Positions 17,898 through 27,933 of a stretch of DNA of 64,000 bases are shown in pieces. The notes below the pieces were generated by a model. It worked only from the letters and a program-made list of their open reading frames with translations, was not told the origin of the DNA and made no database searches. The DNA lies in contig JACFNP010000006.1 in NCBI GenBank assembly GCA_019454835.1, positions 1-64,000 on the forward strand. The letters are read 5' to 3'. The position numbers and the translations under genes are program-made. The stretch comes from Rubellimicrobium sp. Its GTDB lineage: Bacteria; Pseudomonadota; Alphaproteobacteria; Rhodobacterales; Rhodobacteraceae. Position 1 is the first letter of the stretch; each line of letters begins with the position of its first letter.

Positions 17898-17899
<2 letters not shown>
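17273..17899 (+). CDS. rnhB: Ribonuclease HII
   Basis: A 208-residue RNase HII, which nicks RNA-DNA hybrids and single ribonucleotides in DNA. Motifs are [23 protein letters not shown] (first catalytic Asp-Glu), [19 protein letters not shown] and [14 protein letters not shown], then [14 protein letters not shown]. The ATG at 17273 gives a short, typical N-terminal tail. The start is not supported by a strong Shine-Dalgarno, so a slightly later start is possible. Its last bases contain the first GANTC site of the ccrM promoter region. Confidence 0.94.
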
Positions 17900-19096
<1,197 letters not shown>

Positions 19097-19148
19097 TGCC
19101 GGACCCCATGCCGACGGCGCCGGGCAACCGCCCTGGCGCCGCAACTGA

Positions 19149-19176
19149 CCCGCCGGAGTCCCCGGCGGGGCTTTTT
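19149..19176 (+). terminator. Rho-independent terminator after ccrM
   Basis: An 8 bp stem CCCGCCGG / CCGGCGGG with a 5-base loop is followed by GCTTTTT. It lies 53 bp past the ccrM stop and just before the convergent mutY stop. Confidence 0.85.
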
Positions 19177-19179
19177 GGT

Positions 19180-20229
19180 TCAGGGCGCCTTGCAGGCCAG
19201 TTCCCAGACCTTGCGCATGACGGTCGGCAGCGTGTCCGCGTCGAAATCCCCGGAGGGCACGAAGGCACCGCGCAGCGGTGCGCAGTCCGGCGGCAGGCGG
19301 GCGGTGAACACGGCAAGGCGCAGCTCGAAATGCGTGAACACATGCCGCACCTCACCCGCAACCTGCCGCCAGTCGCCCGGCACCGGCGGGGCGGGCACCG
19401 GATCGTCGGTCCAGTCGCTGCCGGGCCAGCCGGTCATGCCGCCCAGCAACCCCGCCTTCGCCCGCGTCTCGAGCAGCAACGCCCCGTCGGCGCGACGCCC
19501 GACATAGGCAAGGCCGCGCCGCAAAGGTCGCGCCGCCTTCTTCTGCCGCCGGGGCAGGTCGGCGGCCGTGCCGCGCGCGAAGGCGGCGCAATACCCCACC
19601 AGCGGGCAGGCGCCGCAATCCGGCGCGCGCGGGGTGCAGATCGTCGCGCCCAGGTCCATGAGCGCCTGCGCATGATCCCCGGCCCGCGCCTGCGGGGTCA
19701 GGGTCGCGGCCAGCGCCGCCAGCGCACGCTTTGCCCCTGGCAGCGGCGCCTGCACGTCGAACAGCCGCGCCATGACCCGCTCGACATTGCCGTCCACCAC
19801 GGTTTCGGGTGCATCGAAGGCGATCGCCGCGATGGCGGCGGCGGTGTAGGGGCCGATGCCGGGCAGGGTGAGCAGCCCGTCGCGCGTCTGCGGCAGCGTG
19901 CCGCCGTGGTCGCGCATCACCACCCCGGCGCAGGCGATCAGGTTGCGGGCGCGGGCGTAATAGCCAAGCCCGGCCCATTCGCCCATCACCCCGGCCTCGT
20001 CCGCTGCCGCCAGCGCCGCCAGCGCCGGCCAGCGGGTCACGAAGCGGGCAAAGCGCGGCCGCACCGCCTCGACCGTGGTCTGTTGCAGCATCACCTCGGA
20101 CAGCCAGACATGATAGGGATCGGGCCGCACCCCCTGCCGCGACAGCGCGGGCGGCACCCGCCACGGCAGGACGCGCGCGGCACCGTCATACCAGCGCAGC
20201 AGCGCCGTCCCGATGTCTGCCGTATCCAT
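19180..20229 (-). CDS. mutY: A/G-specific adenine glycosylase
   Basis: A 349-residue MutY, which removes adenine mispaired with 8-oxoguanine. The HhH-GPD part shows VMLQQTTVEAV, MGEWAGLGYYARARNL, LPGIGPYTAAAI and VVDGNVERVMAR with the catalytic Asp. The Fe-S cluster cysteines follow (CTPRAPDCGACPLVGYC). The C-terminal Nudix-like 8-oxoG recognition domain includes HVFTHFELRL. The ATG at 20229 begins MDTADIGTALLRWYD. The divergent DUF721 gene starts 46 bp away. Confidence 0.96.
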   Translation of the reverse strand: MDTADIGTALLRWYDGAARVLPWRVPPALSRQGVRPDPYHVWLSEVMLQQTTVEAVRPRFARFVTRWPALAALAAADEAGVMGEWAGLGYYARARNLIACAGVVMRDHGGTLPQTRDGLLTLPGIGPYTAAAIAAIAFDAPETVVDGNVERVMARLFDVQAPLPGAKRALAALAATLTPQARAGDHAQALMDLGATICTPRAPDCGACPLVGYCAAFARGTAADLPRRQKKAARPLRRGLAYVGRRADGALLLETRAKAGLLGGMTGWPGSDWTDDPVPAPPVPGDWRQVAGEVRHVFTHFELRLAVFTARLPPDCAPLRGAFVPSGDFDADTLPTVMRKVWELACKAP

Positions 20230-20275
20230 GCCTGCCTCTGGCCTGATGCCCCGGTCCCGGCTAACATGCCCCGCG

Positions 20276-20779
20276 ATGCAGACGCCAGCCGACAGGAAAA
20301 CGCGCCGGGCGCGGGGCTTTGTCGCCGCCGCCGACCTGCTGCGCGACCGTATCCGCGCGGCAGGCGAATCGCGCGGCTTTGCCGCCACGAAGCTGCTGAC
20401 CCGCTGGGACGAGGTCGCAGGCCCCACCATCGCCGCTTTCTGCCGCCCGGTCGAGGTGCGCCATGCCAAGGGCGGGATCGGCGCCACGCTGACCGTTCTG
20501 GCCACCGGCGCGGTGGCGCCGCTGGTCGAGATGCGCAAGCTGGAAATCATCGAGCGCGTGAACGCCTGCTACGGCTACAACGCCATCGCGCGGCTGCGGA
20601 TCACCCAGACCGCACCCAAAGGCTTTGCCGAAGTCGCAGCGCCCTTCACCCCCGCCCGGCGCGCGGCTGCGGCACCCGATGCGGCGGCGCAGGCGGCGGC
20701 CAGCGGAATCTCGGACACGGAATTGCGACTTGCGCTTGCGACGCTCGCCGCCAATGTTCAGGCCAAGTCGAAACCCTGA
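20276..20779 (+). CDS. DUF721/DciA-family protein
   Basis: A 167-residue protein with the DUF721 fold (LLTRWDEVAGPTIAAFCRPVEVRH, then GATLTVLATGAVAPLVEMRKLEIIERVNACYGYNAIARLRI). DUF721 includes DciA, the ancestral loader of the DnaB helicase, and this gene is a candidate for that role. It sits next to mutY and ahead of a DsbA-like gene whose upstream ATG overlaps this stop. Confidence 0.83.
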   Translation: MQTPADRKTRRARGFVAAADLLRDRIRAAGESRGFAATKLLTRWDEVAGPTIAAFCRPVEVRHAKGGIGATLTVLATGAVAPLVEMRKLEIIERVNACYGYNAIARLRITQTAPKGFAEVAAPFTPARRAAAAPDAAAQAAASGISDTELRLALATLAANVQAKSKP

Positions 20780-20796
20780 TGAATGGACCTGTTGCA

Positions 20797-21447
20797 ATGA
20801 AGATCAATCCCGGACGGCGCCAGGTGCTGGCGGCCATCGCCACCACCGGCACGGCGGCCATCATCCCCGCCGCCCTGTTTGCGCAGGACGACGCGGCGGA
20901 TACCGGGTCCGGGGGCTATCAGGTCCAGGAGATGATCCTCGGCGAACCCGACGCGCCGGTGACCTTCAAGGAATACGGCAGCTTCACCTGCCCGCATTGC
21001 GCCGCGTTCCACATGAACCAGTTTCAGGACCTCAAGCGCGACTATATCGACACCGGCAAGGTGAAGTTCATCTTCCGCGATGTCTATTTCGACCGCTTCG
21101 GTCTCTGGGCCTCGATGGTGGCGCGCTGCGGCGGGCCGTTGCGGTTCTGGGGCATCCACGACATCCTGTTCGAGACGCAGGCCGACTGGATCGCGGGCGG
21201 GCAGGATCCGGCGCTGATTGCCGACAACCTGCGCAAGATCGGCATTTCCGCCGGGCTCGAGGCCGAACAGGTCGACGCCTGCATGAGGGACGAGGACATG
21301 GCCCAGGCACTGGTCGCCTGGTACACCGCCAATGCCGAGGCCGACGGGATCGAGGCCACGCCCACGCTGTTTATCGACGACACCAAGTATTCCAACATGG
21401 GCTACGACGACATCAAGCCCCTGATCGAGGCGGCGCTGGCGGGCTGA
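20797..21447 (+). CDS. Periplasmic DsbA-family thiol-disulfide oxidoreductase
   Basis: A 216-residue exported protein. A signal peptide (about residues 1-30, RRQVLAAIATTGTAAIIPAALFAQ) is followed by a thioredoxin-like domain with an active-site CPHC (EYGSFTCPHCAAFH) and a DsbA-type helical insert. The cis-proline region is EATPTLFID. It likely introduces or shuffles disulfides in envelope proteins. The ATG at 20797 is preferred; an upstream ATG at 20779 overlaps the DUF721 stop and would add six residues. Confidence 0.88.
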   Translation: MKINPGRRQVLAAIATTGTAAIIPAALFAQDDAADTGSGGYQVQEMILGEPDAPVTFKEYGSFTCPHCAAFHMNQFQDLKRDYIDTGKVKFIFRDVYFDRFGLWASMVARCGGPLRFWGIHDILFETQADWIAGGQDPALIADNLRKIGISAGLEAEQVDACMRDEDMAQALVAWYTANAEADGIEATPTLFIDDTKYSNMGYDDIKPLIEAALAG

Positions 21448-22589
21448 TGACCGGGACGCCCGCCCCTCTGCATGGTCTGCGGGTCGTGGAGCTGGCCCGC
21501 GTGCTGGCCGGGCCGTGGTGCGGGCAGACGCTGGCCGATCTGGGCGCCACGGTGGTGAAGGTCGAATCGCCTGCGGGGGACGACACCCGCAACTGGGGGC
21601 CGCCCTTCATCGAACGGGAAGGCGACAGGTCCGCCGCCTATTTCCATTCCTGCAACCGGGGCAAAGCTGCGGTTGCCGCCGATTTCACCACCGATGAAGG
21701 CCGCGCGCTGGTCCGCGATCTGGTCGCCGGGGCCGATGTGGTGATCGAAAACTTCAAGGTCGGCGGGCTGGCGAAATACGGTCTGGATGCCGCAACGCTG
21801 TGTGCTGCCAACCCGCGCCTGATCTGGTGCTCGATCACCGGCTTCGGCCAGACCGGGCCCTATGCCGCGCGGCCGGGTTATGACTACATCATCCAAGGCA
21901 TGTCCGGCATGATGTCGGTGACCGGCGATCCCGCCGGTCAGCCGCAGAAGGTCGGCGTCGCGGTGGTCGATCTGTTCACCGCCGTCTACGCCGCAACCGC
22001 GATCCTTGCCGCGCTGCACCAGCGGCAGGAAACCGGGCGCGGGCAGGTGATCGACATGGCCTTGCTGGATGTCGCGGTGGCGGTGATGTCCAATCAGGCG
22101 ATGAACTATCTGGCCTCGGGCGAGGCGCCGCAAAGGCTGGGCAATGCGCATCCCAATATCGTGCCCTACCGGGTGATGGATTGCGCCGATGGCCATATCA
22201 TCATCGCCGTGGGCAATGACGGCCAGTTTCGCCGCTTCTGCGCCCTGCTGGGGGTGGAAGGTCTGGCCGACCACCCGGACTATCGCACCAATGCCGACCG
22301 GCTGGCCAATCGCGAGGCGCTGGTCGCCGTCCTCAACCCGCTGACGAAGGCGCGGGCCAAGGCCGACCTGCTGGCCGCCTGCGAGGCGGCGGGCGTCCCC
22401 GCCGGGCCGATCAACGACATGGCCGAGGTCTTTGCCGATCCGCAGGTGATCGCGCGCGGCCTGAAGATCACCCCCGAGGGGGTGCCGGGCCTGCGCACGC
22501 CGATCACCTTTTCGGATGCGTCGCTGGTGCTGGACCGGGCGTCGCCAAAACGCCCGCAAGCAGCGCCTGAACCGCCGCCGGATCGCTGA
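21447..22589 (+). CDS. CaiB/BaiF-type CoA-transferase
   Basis: A 380-residue class III CoA-transferase. The N-terminal GLRVVELARVLAGPWCGQTLADLGATVVKVE and the NFKVGGLAKYGLD segment are typical, and the catalytic Asp is expected in GRGQVIDMALLDVAVAVM or nearby PGYDYIIQGMSG. Such enzymes move CoA between carboxylic acids (for example formyl, succinyl or carnitine CoA esters); substrate unknown. The ATG overlaps the DsbA-like stop by one base. The last 86 bases overlap the 3' end of lpxK on the other strand. Confidence 0.9.
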   Translation: MTGTPAPLHGLRVVELARVLAGPWCGQTLADLGATVVKVESPAGDDTRNWGPPFIEREGDRSAAYFHSCNRGKAAVAADFTTDEGRALVRDLVAGADVVIENFKVGGLAKYGLDAATLCAANPRLIWCSITGFGQTGPYAARPGYDYIIQGMSGMMSVTGDPAGQPQKVGVAVVDLFTAVYAATAILAALHQRQETGRGQVIDMALLDVAVAVMSNQAMNYLASGEAPQRLGNAHPNIVPYRVMDCADGHIIIAVGNDGQFRRFCALLGVEGLADHPDYRTNADRLANREALVAVLNPLTKARAKADLLAACEAAGVPAGPINDMAEVFADPQVIARGLKITPEGVPGLRTPITFSDASLVLDRASPKRPQAAPEPPPDR

Positions 22590-23520
22590 ACTCCAGCCGG
22601 ACCGGCAGGGTGAGGACGCTGGCGCGCAGCCGTTGCGGCAGGCGCATCGCGTCCTTTTCGGTCGTCACGAGCCGCGCGCCCAGGGCCTGCGCCTCGGATT
22701 CCAGCCGCTGCATCAGTGCCAGCGACAAAGGCTGGTGATCGTCCAGCGGCACCGTGCGCACCACATCGGCACCAAGGGCGCGCAAGGTGGCGAACATCTT
22801 TTCCGGCCGCCCGATCCCGGCGAAGGCCATGACCTTCAGCCCCTGCCAGGGCATCCCGGTCGGCAGCGGGCGCAATTCGCCTTCCAGCACCGGCAGCGCC
22901 TGCACGCCGGGTTCGGCGGCGATGAAGGCGGCGCGTTCGTCCGGCGGGCCTATCACCACCACCGCGTCGGCCCGTGCCAGCCCGGCGGCCACGCTTTCGC
23001 GCAGAGGCCCCGCCGGGATGCACAGCCGGTTGCCGAAGCCCACCGCCGCATCGACCACCACCAGCGACAGGTCTTTCGCCAGGCCGGGGTTCTGGTGGGC
23101 ATCGTCGAGGATCAGCGCCCCGGCGCCATCCGCCACCGCCGCCCGTGCCCCGGCGGCGCGGTCGCGGGCGATCCAGGCGGGCGCGAAGGCCGACAGCAGC
23201 AGCGGCTCGTCGCCCACGGCATCGGCATGGTGATGGCGTTCGTTCACCCGCAGCGGGCTGGTGAAGCTGCCGCCATGGCCCCGGCTGACGACATGCGCGG
23301 CCACGTTCCGCGCCGCCAGCATCTGCGCCAGCGCGATCACCACGGGCGTCTTGCCGGTGCCGCCCGCATTGATGTTGCCGACCGAGATGACCGGCACCGC
23401 GACACGCTCGCCGGTCCGCGCCATGCGTCGCGCGGTCAGCCAGCCATAGACCGCGCCCAGCGGTCGCAGCAGCGTGGCCACGAGGCCGGGGTTGCGGAAC
23501 CAGAAGCGGGGCGCGCGCAT
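22504..23520 (-). CDS. lpxK: Tetraacyldisaccharide 4'-kinase
   Basis: A 338-residue LpxK, the inner-membrane kinase that phosphorylates the 4' position of the lipid A precursor. An N-terminal membrane-binding stretch (FWFRNPGLVATLLRPLGAVYGWLTARRM) precedes the P-loop VGNINAGGTGKTPVVIAL. LDDAHQNPGLAKDLSLVVVDA is the Walker B-like segment (canonical DDGxQ reads DDAHQ here). It follows waaA on the same strand with one base between, so lipid A phosphorylation and Kdo transfer are encoded together. Confidence 0.95.
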   Translation of the reverse strand: MRAPRFWFRNPGLVATLLRPLGAVYGWLTARRMARTGERVAVPVISVGNINAGGTGKTPVVIALAQMLAARNVAAHVVSRGHGGSFTSPLRVNERHHHADAVGDEPLLLSAFAPAWIARDRAAGARAAVADGAGALILDDAHQNPGLAKDLSLVVVDAAVGFGNRLCIPAGPLRESVAAGLARADAVVVIGPPDERAAFIAAEPGVQALPVLEGELRPLPTGMPWQGLKVMAFAGIGRPEKMFATLRALGADVVRTVPLDDHQPLSLALMQRLESEAQALGARLVTTEKDAMRLPQRLRASVLTLPVRLEFSDPAAVQALLAGVLATPGPAPATHPKR

Positions 23521-23521
23521 C

Positions 23522-24721
23522 TCAGGCCGCCTCCGCCCGTTCGCGGATCAGTCCGGCGATCCGGTTGGCCACCACGGCGCCCGTCGTCGTCACCTCCCAG
23601 GCGGCAGCCGCCATCGCGGCGGCGCGGTCGGCGGCAAGCAGCGCCTCGACGGCATGGCCCAGCGCCTGCCCGCTGCGCAGCGCGCGCGCGGCCCCGGCGC
23701 GGGTGAGCCGGGCGAAGGCCTCGGCGTGGGGGCTGGTGCGCGTGCCGTGCAGGATGGCCGAGCCGAGCGCCGCCGCCTCGAACGGATGATCGGTGGCACC
23801 GCCGGTCAGCGTGCCGCCCAGATAGCTGACCGGAGCGAGCCGATACCACAGCCCGGCCTCGCCCGGCCCTTCGGCAAGATAGACCTCGGTTGAAGGTGCA
23901 GGCTCCTCGCCATCCGCCCGCAGGGCCACGCGCAGGCCCGAATCGCGCAGGGTTTCCGCCATCGCCGCCATGTCCGCCGCCCGCGCGGGCGCGAGGATCA
24001 GCAGCAGCCGGTGCATCGCCCGCGCCGCATGGCGATGGGCGGCGATGACATCATGCAGTTCGGCCATGGGCACCGAAGCCGCATGCCAGACCGGACGCGG
24101 GCCGATGGTCGCCGCCAGGTCGCGCCGGTCGCGTTCGTTGCAGGGCAGCGGGCTGAGAAGCGGCTCGAAAGTGCCGGTCACCTCGATATGGTCGGGCTTG
24201 ATCCCGAGGCGCTCGATCGTCTGCGCGGTCAGGTGATCGACGGCCAGCATGTGGTGAAAGACCGGCAGCAGGCCGGACACCGCGCCGGGAATCCAGCCGC
24301 CTTCTGCAAGCGTCAGCGTCTGCTCGTCCGCATCGACCAGCAGCCGCAGCATCGGGCGCTCGCGCATTTCGGACAGCAGCACCGGACGCAGCGGCGCCCC
24401 GGCCCAGACCAGCACATCGGGCCTGAACGCATCCAGAAACGCCCGCACCGGCTGGCGGTAGTCGGGCGGCAGCGCGACGGTCAGCGGCCCGGAAGCGGGT
24501 TCGCCGGGATCGTCGAGCGTGACGACGATCCGCGCCTTCTGCCCGTCGGCTGCCAGCGCCCCCGAAAGCGCGGGGATCAGCAGCGCGCCCTTCGAGCCGC
24601 TGCCGTGCAGCCAGACCAGTCGCTCGCCGGGGCCGAGCGCGGGCCGCTCGGGCGGCGGCACGGCGGTATGTCCGCCACGCCGCAGCGCAAGCCAGGCCCC
24701 GAGCGTCAGCGACCGCGCCAC
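23522..24721 (-). CDS. waaA: 3-deoxy-D-manno-octulosonic acid (Kdo) transferase
   Basis: A 399-residue glycosyltransferase (GT30-like) that attaches Kdo to lipid IVA. The N-terminal half shows WLHGSGSKGALLIPAL and PDVLVWAGAPLRPVLLSEM; the C-terminal half shows LAPVSYLGGTLTGGATDHPFEAAALGSAILHG, matching the sugar-nucleotide site. The best start is a GTG at 24721 behind GGGG, because upstream sequence in that frame is antisense-like; the DUF4170 gene ends just before. Activity (one or two Kdo) cannot be read. It heads directly into lpxK. Confidence 0.92.
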   Translation of the reverse strand: MARSLTLGAWLALRRGGHTAVPPPERPALGPGERLVWLHGSGSKGALLIPALSGALAADGQKARIVVTLDDPGEPASGPLTVALPPDYRQPVRAFLDAFRPDVLVWAGAPLRPVLLSEMRERPMLRLLVDADEQTLTLAEGGWIPGAVSGLLPVFHHMLAVDHLTAQTIERLGIKPDHIEVTGTFEPLLSPLPCNERDRRDLAATIGPRPVWHAASVPMAELHDVIAAHRHAARAMHRLLLILAPARAADMAAMAETLRDSGLRVALRADGEEPAPSTEVYLAEGPGEAGLWYRLAPVSYLGGTLTGGATDHPFEAAALGSAILHGTRTSPHAEAFARLTRAGAARALRSGQALGHAVEALLAADRAAAMAAAAWEVTTTGAVVANRIAGLIRERAEAA

Positions 24722-24731
24722 GACCGCCCCG

Positions 24732-24974
24732 TCAGCCCATTTCCTCGGTCGAGGCCGCTGCCGATTCCTCGTCGCGCAGGCGGTGGATATGGGCGATGAA
24801 ATAGCGCGTATGCGCATCGTCCACCGTCCGGTGCGCCTCGGCCTTCCAGGCGTCATAGGCGCTGGCATGGTCGGGGAAGATGCCGACGACGTGGATCTTC
24901 GCGGGGTCGCGGAACTCGGTGCGCGCCGGATCGACCAGCTCTCCGCCAAAGACCAGATGCAGCCGTTGGGCCAT
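24732..24974 (-). CDS. DUF4170 family protein
   Basis: An 80-residue protein starting MAQRLHLVFGGELVDPA, with IHVVGIFPDHASAYDAWKAEA and YFIAHIHRL; this is the DUF4170 pattern. It is regularly found just before waaA in alphaproteobacteria, as here (10 bp upstream). Function is unknown, though position suggests a link with lipid A-Kdo assembly. Confidence 0.88.
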   Translation of the reverse strand: MAQRLHLVFGGELVDPARTEFRDPAKIHVVGIFPDHASAYDAWKAEAHRTVDDAHTRYFIAHIHRLRDEESAAASTEEMG

Positions 24975-25063
24975 GTTCTTCTCCTGTATCGTCGCGTCGG
25001 GCGCGACACTTAGGCGGTAGGATTCTGCGGTCAAGCGGGACGGCACCCGTCAGCAAGGCTATC

Positions 25064-25238
25064 GCATTTGCCCGTCATGCGGCGAGCCGTCTCCGGATTT
25101 CCCCCCTTCGGTCGTGCGCAGCACGACCGGCGCCCGCCCCGCCCCCCAGGGCGGGCGCATCCGCGCCCACCCCCGGTGCGGGCGCCGGTCATGCTGCCCC
25201 ACCGTTGCAACACGCGGGCTGCCGCGCCGGGCAAATGC
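25064..25238. repeat. Nested inverted-repeat structure in an intergenic gap
   Basis: Outer arms GCATTTGCCCG (25064-25074) and CGGGCAAATGC (25228-25238) enclose a perfect 13 bp inner pair, GACCGGCGCCCGC (25125-25137) and GCGGGCGCCGGTC (25178-25190). No coding potential is apparent in this 280 bp gap. It differs in sequence from the eight-copy MITE-like family and could be another palindromic element or a structured 5' leader of the DUF4170 gene. Confidence 0.6.
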
Positions 25239-25254
25239 GGTCACCCTGCGCCCG

Positions 25255-26250
25255 TCACGCGCCCTCGCCGCCGAACAGCCCCTTGAGCGCCCGCCCGGAC
25301 AGTGCGGCCACGCCGGGCCTCGGGCGGGTGCGGAACGGCAGCGGGCGGCAGACCTCCATCGCCGCCACGCCCGCACGCACCGTCAGCGCGCCGTTCGCGG
25401 CCCCCTCGCCGAAGCGGCGCGAGAGCTTCGACAGCACCGAGCCGCCCGCCAGCGGTGCCAGCAGGTCGTCGCCCATCGCCAGCGCCCCCGCCGCCGCCAG
25501 ATGCACCAGCACCGCCCGCATCAGCCGGGCCGAGCCGATCCAGCCGCCGCGCCCGCCGTAGATGACCGCCAGCGCACGGACCATGCGCAGGTTCACCCAG
25601 AGCACCGCCATCACATCCAGCAGCGCCAGCGGCACCACGGCGGTCAGCAGCGCCACCTGGCGGGCGGCGGCCTCGATCACCCGTTCGGCCTCGCGGTCGA
25701 GGGGCACGAGCAGCAGGTTCTCGGCCAGACCCAGCGCGCCCTCGGCGTCGTGCTGTTCGGGCAGCGCCGCCGCCACCCGCGCCCGCGCGGCGCCCGTTTC
25801 CTCGCGCCCGGCGTAAAGCTGCGCGACCCCGGCGGCCACCTCGCGCGCCAGCCGGGCGTCGCCGCCCGACAGCGCTGCCGCCGCGCGGCCCTGCATGGCC
25901 TCGAGCCGGGCAAGGCGCAGGTAGCCGAACCCCTCGCGCGCGGCGATCACCAGCGCGAGCAGCGCCAGCGCCACGCTCAGCACGCCTGCAAGCCATCCCA
26001 GCACCGGAACGCGCGCGGCCAGCGCCGTCACCCAGTCCCAGGCGGCCAGCGACAGCACCAGCAGCGCCAGCGCCGAGAACACCGCCCAGAACGCCCGCGC
26101 GAGCCGCCCCGAGCGCCGCGACAGCCCCTTTGCCGCGCGCGCCATCGCCAGCGGCGGGTCTCCCTCGTCCACCGCAGGCGCGGCCTCGGGTGCGGGGGCG
26201 TCGCCGTCCCAGTCGCGCAGAAGCGGCGCGCGCTTGTCGGTGCCGGTCAT
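25255..26250 (-). CDS. YcjF/TIGR01620-family membrane protein
   Basis: A 331-residue protein with two N-terminal membrane helices (about 52-72 and 80-103) and a further hydrophobic region with GYLRLARLEAMQGRAAAALSGGD and VPLALLDVMAVLWVNLRMVRALAVIYGGR, which are typical of the YcjF family. YcjF is co-encoded with the YcjX GTPase in many proteobacteria, as here (4 bp overlap). The biological role is unknown; in enterics the pair belongs to the phage-shock neighbourhood. Confidence 0.88.
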   Translation of the reverse strand: MTGTDKRAPLLRDWDGDAPAPEAAPAVDEGDPPLAMARAAKGLSRRSGRLARAFWAVFSALALLVLSLAAWDWVTALAARVPVLGWLAGVLSVALALLALVIAAREGFGYLRLARLEAMQGRAAAALSGGDARLAREVAAGVAQLYAGREETGAARARVAAALPEQHDAEGALGLAENLLLVPLDREAERVIEAAARQVALLTAVVPLALLDVMAVLWVNLRMVRALAVIYGGRGGWIGSARLMRAVLVHLAAAGALAMGDDLLAPLAGGSVLSKLSRRFGEGAANGALTVRAGVAAMEVCRPLPFRTRPRPGVAALSGRALKGLFGGEGA

Positions 26251-27647
26251 CGCAGCAGGTCTCCGATCAGGAACTCGGCGGCCCGGTCGAGGCGGATATG
26301 CGGCGGCCCCTCGCCCGGTCGCAGCGTCAGCGGCGCGGGGGCGAAATCGGCAAGCGTGTGGTCGCCGCCGGGCCAGTCCGCCGTGCCGTCGCGCGCGGGG
26401 GCAAGCAGGCTGCGCGGGTCTTCGGGCAGGTCGCCGGGATGAAAGGCCACCTGCCGCCCCGAGGCAAGCCTGCCGCGCACCACCGGCACCGCCTGCCCGT
26501 TTTCGCGCAATTCGTCCTCGACCGTGGCGCGCAGCGCGGCAATCGCCATCGCCGAGGTGCGCGCCCCGGCGAAATCGGCGCGGTCCTTCGCCTCGCGCAG
26601 CAGGGCTTCGGTCAGCGCGGCAAGGCGCGGGTGCTGGCTGCTGTGCAGATGGTCGGCGCGGGTGGCGGCCAGCAGGACGCGCTCGATCCGCCGCAACCCG
26701 ACCAGCCGCGCCAGCCAGGCCGAATGTCCGGGCCGGAACGCCGCCATCAGCCCGGCCATGGTGCGGCGCAGATCCTCGAACGCCGCAGGCCCGGCGGCCA
26801 GCGCGCCCAGCACGTCGACCAGAACCACCTGCCGGTCGATCCGGGCGAAATGGTCGCGGAAGAAGGGCGTGACGATCCGCGCCCGGTAGGCGTCATAGCG
26901 GCGCGCACATTCCCGCCAGAGCGAGCGGCGCCCGGCGTCCGGTGCCTCGGGCAGCGGTGCGAAGGTCAGCGCGGGCGAGCCTTCCAGATCGCCGGGCAAC
27001 AGGAACCGCCCCGGCGAGAGGTCCGAGAACCCCGCCGCCCGCGCCGCCTCGAGATGCGCGCGCCACGCCCGCGCCAGCGTGTCGGCGGCCACCGGGTCGA
27101 AGGGCGCCGCCGGATCGGTGGCGGCCAGCGCGGCAAGATACTCCCCGGCACCGGGCCTGCCCGGCAGGCGGGACAGCACCCCGGCCGACCATTCGGCAAA
27201 GCCGCGCTCCATCAGGCCAAGGTCAAGCAGCCATTCGCCCGGATAATCGACGATATCGAGATGCAGCCTGCGCGCCCCGCGCCACAGGCCCGACACCCCG
27301 CGCGGCGCCAGTCGGAACGACAGTCGCAACTGGCTGATGCGGCGGGTGCCTTCGGGCCAGGCCGGTTCGGGTGCGGTCAGCCGGGCAAGATGATCCTCGA
27401 AGGCGAACCGCGCCACGGTGTCGTCGGGCTGCGGTTGCAGCCATGCGGCCTCGATGGTGCCGTCGGCGGCGGCCAGAAGCTGCGGCATCCGGCCCCGGTC
27501 CATGAGATTGGCGACCAGCGAGGTGATGAACACCGTCTTGCCCGCCCGCGACAGGCCGGTGACGCCGAGGCGCACCACGGGATCGGCAAGGCCGAGCTGG
27601 CTGGCCAGCCCCTCGCCCAGATCGCCGATCCATGTTCCCGCACCCAC
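26247..27647 (-). CDS. YcjX-family (DUF463) P-loop GTPase
   Basis: A 466-residue P-loop protein with GVTGLSRAGKTVFITSLVANL (Walker A, residues about 29-49), a HLDIVDYPGEWLLDL segment resembling the G3 region, and QVVLVDVLGALAAGP. YcjX/DUF463 proteins bind GTP and are stress-linked. It overlaps the YcjF-like gene by 4 bp. About 320 bp separate it from argF, a gap occupied by a MITE-like repeat. Confidence 0.9.
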   Translation of the reverse strand: MGAGTWIGDLGEGLASQLGLADPVVRLGVTGLSRAGKTVFITSLVANLMDRGRMPQLLAAADGTIEAAWLQPQPDDTVARFAFEDHLARLTAPEPAWPEGTRRISQLRLSFRLAPRGVSGLWRGARRLHLDIVDYPGEWLLDLGLMERGFAEWSAGVLSRLPGRPGAGEYLAALAATDPAAPFDPVAADTLARAWRAHLEAARAAGFSDLSPGRFLLPGDLEGSPALTFAPLPEAPDAGRRSLWRECARRYDAYRARIVTPFFRDHFARIDRQVVLVDVLGALAAGPAAFEDLRRTMAGLMAAFRPGHSAWLARLVGLRRIERVLLAATRADHLHSSQHPRLAALTEALLREAKDRADFAGARTSAMAIAALRATVEDELRENGQAVPVVRGRLASGRQVAFHPGDLPEDPRSLLAPARDGTADWPGGDHTLADFAPAPLTLRPGEGPPHIRLDRAAEFLIGDLLR

Positions 27648-27792
27648 CCGTCACCCCGTATCCGGCCTTCGGCGAAGATAGGGGGCAAGGGGCCGGATGT
27701 GTAGGGTGCGCCTCGGAGCGGGTCGCGGTTTCGGGGAATCGACGGACCCGCTCTGGCACCTTGTTCTTGCGCATTGTCGCGGGCGTCAAATG

Positions 27793-27933
27793 CGGGGCAA
27801 TCGGGTGCAGATTATATTTCGTCATTGCGAGGCGAAGCCGAAGCAACCCCGACCGCTCGTGCACGACATCGGGGTTGCTTCGTCGGCTTCGCCTCCTCGC
27901 AATGACGGGATTTGCCGTTCACCCGATTGCCCT
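27793..27933 (-). mobile_element. Palindromic MITE-like repeat, copy 3 (full, with flanking direct repeats)
   Basis: The core 27820-27907 has ends CGTCATTGCGAG / CTCGCAATGACG. It is enclosed by outer inverted repeats GGGCAATCGGGTG and CACCCGATTGCCC. Immediately outside lie identical 11 bp direct repeats GGCGTCAAATG at 27782-27792 and 27934-27944, as expected for a target-site duplication. It sits between argF and ycjX. Confidence 0.82.
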
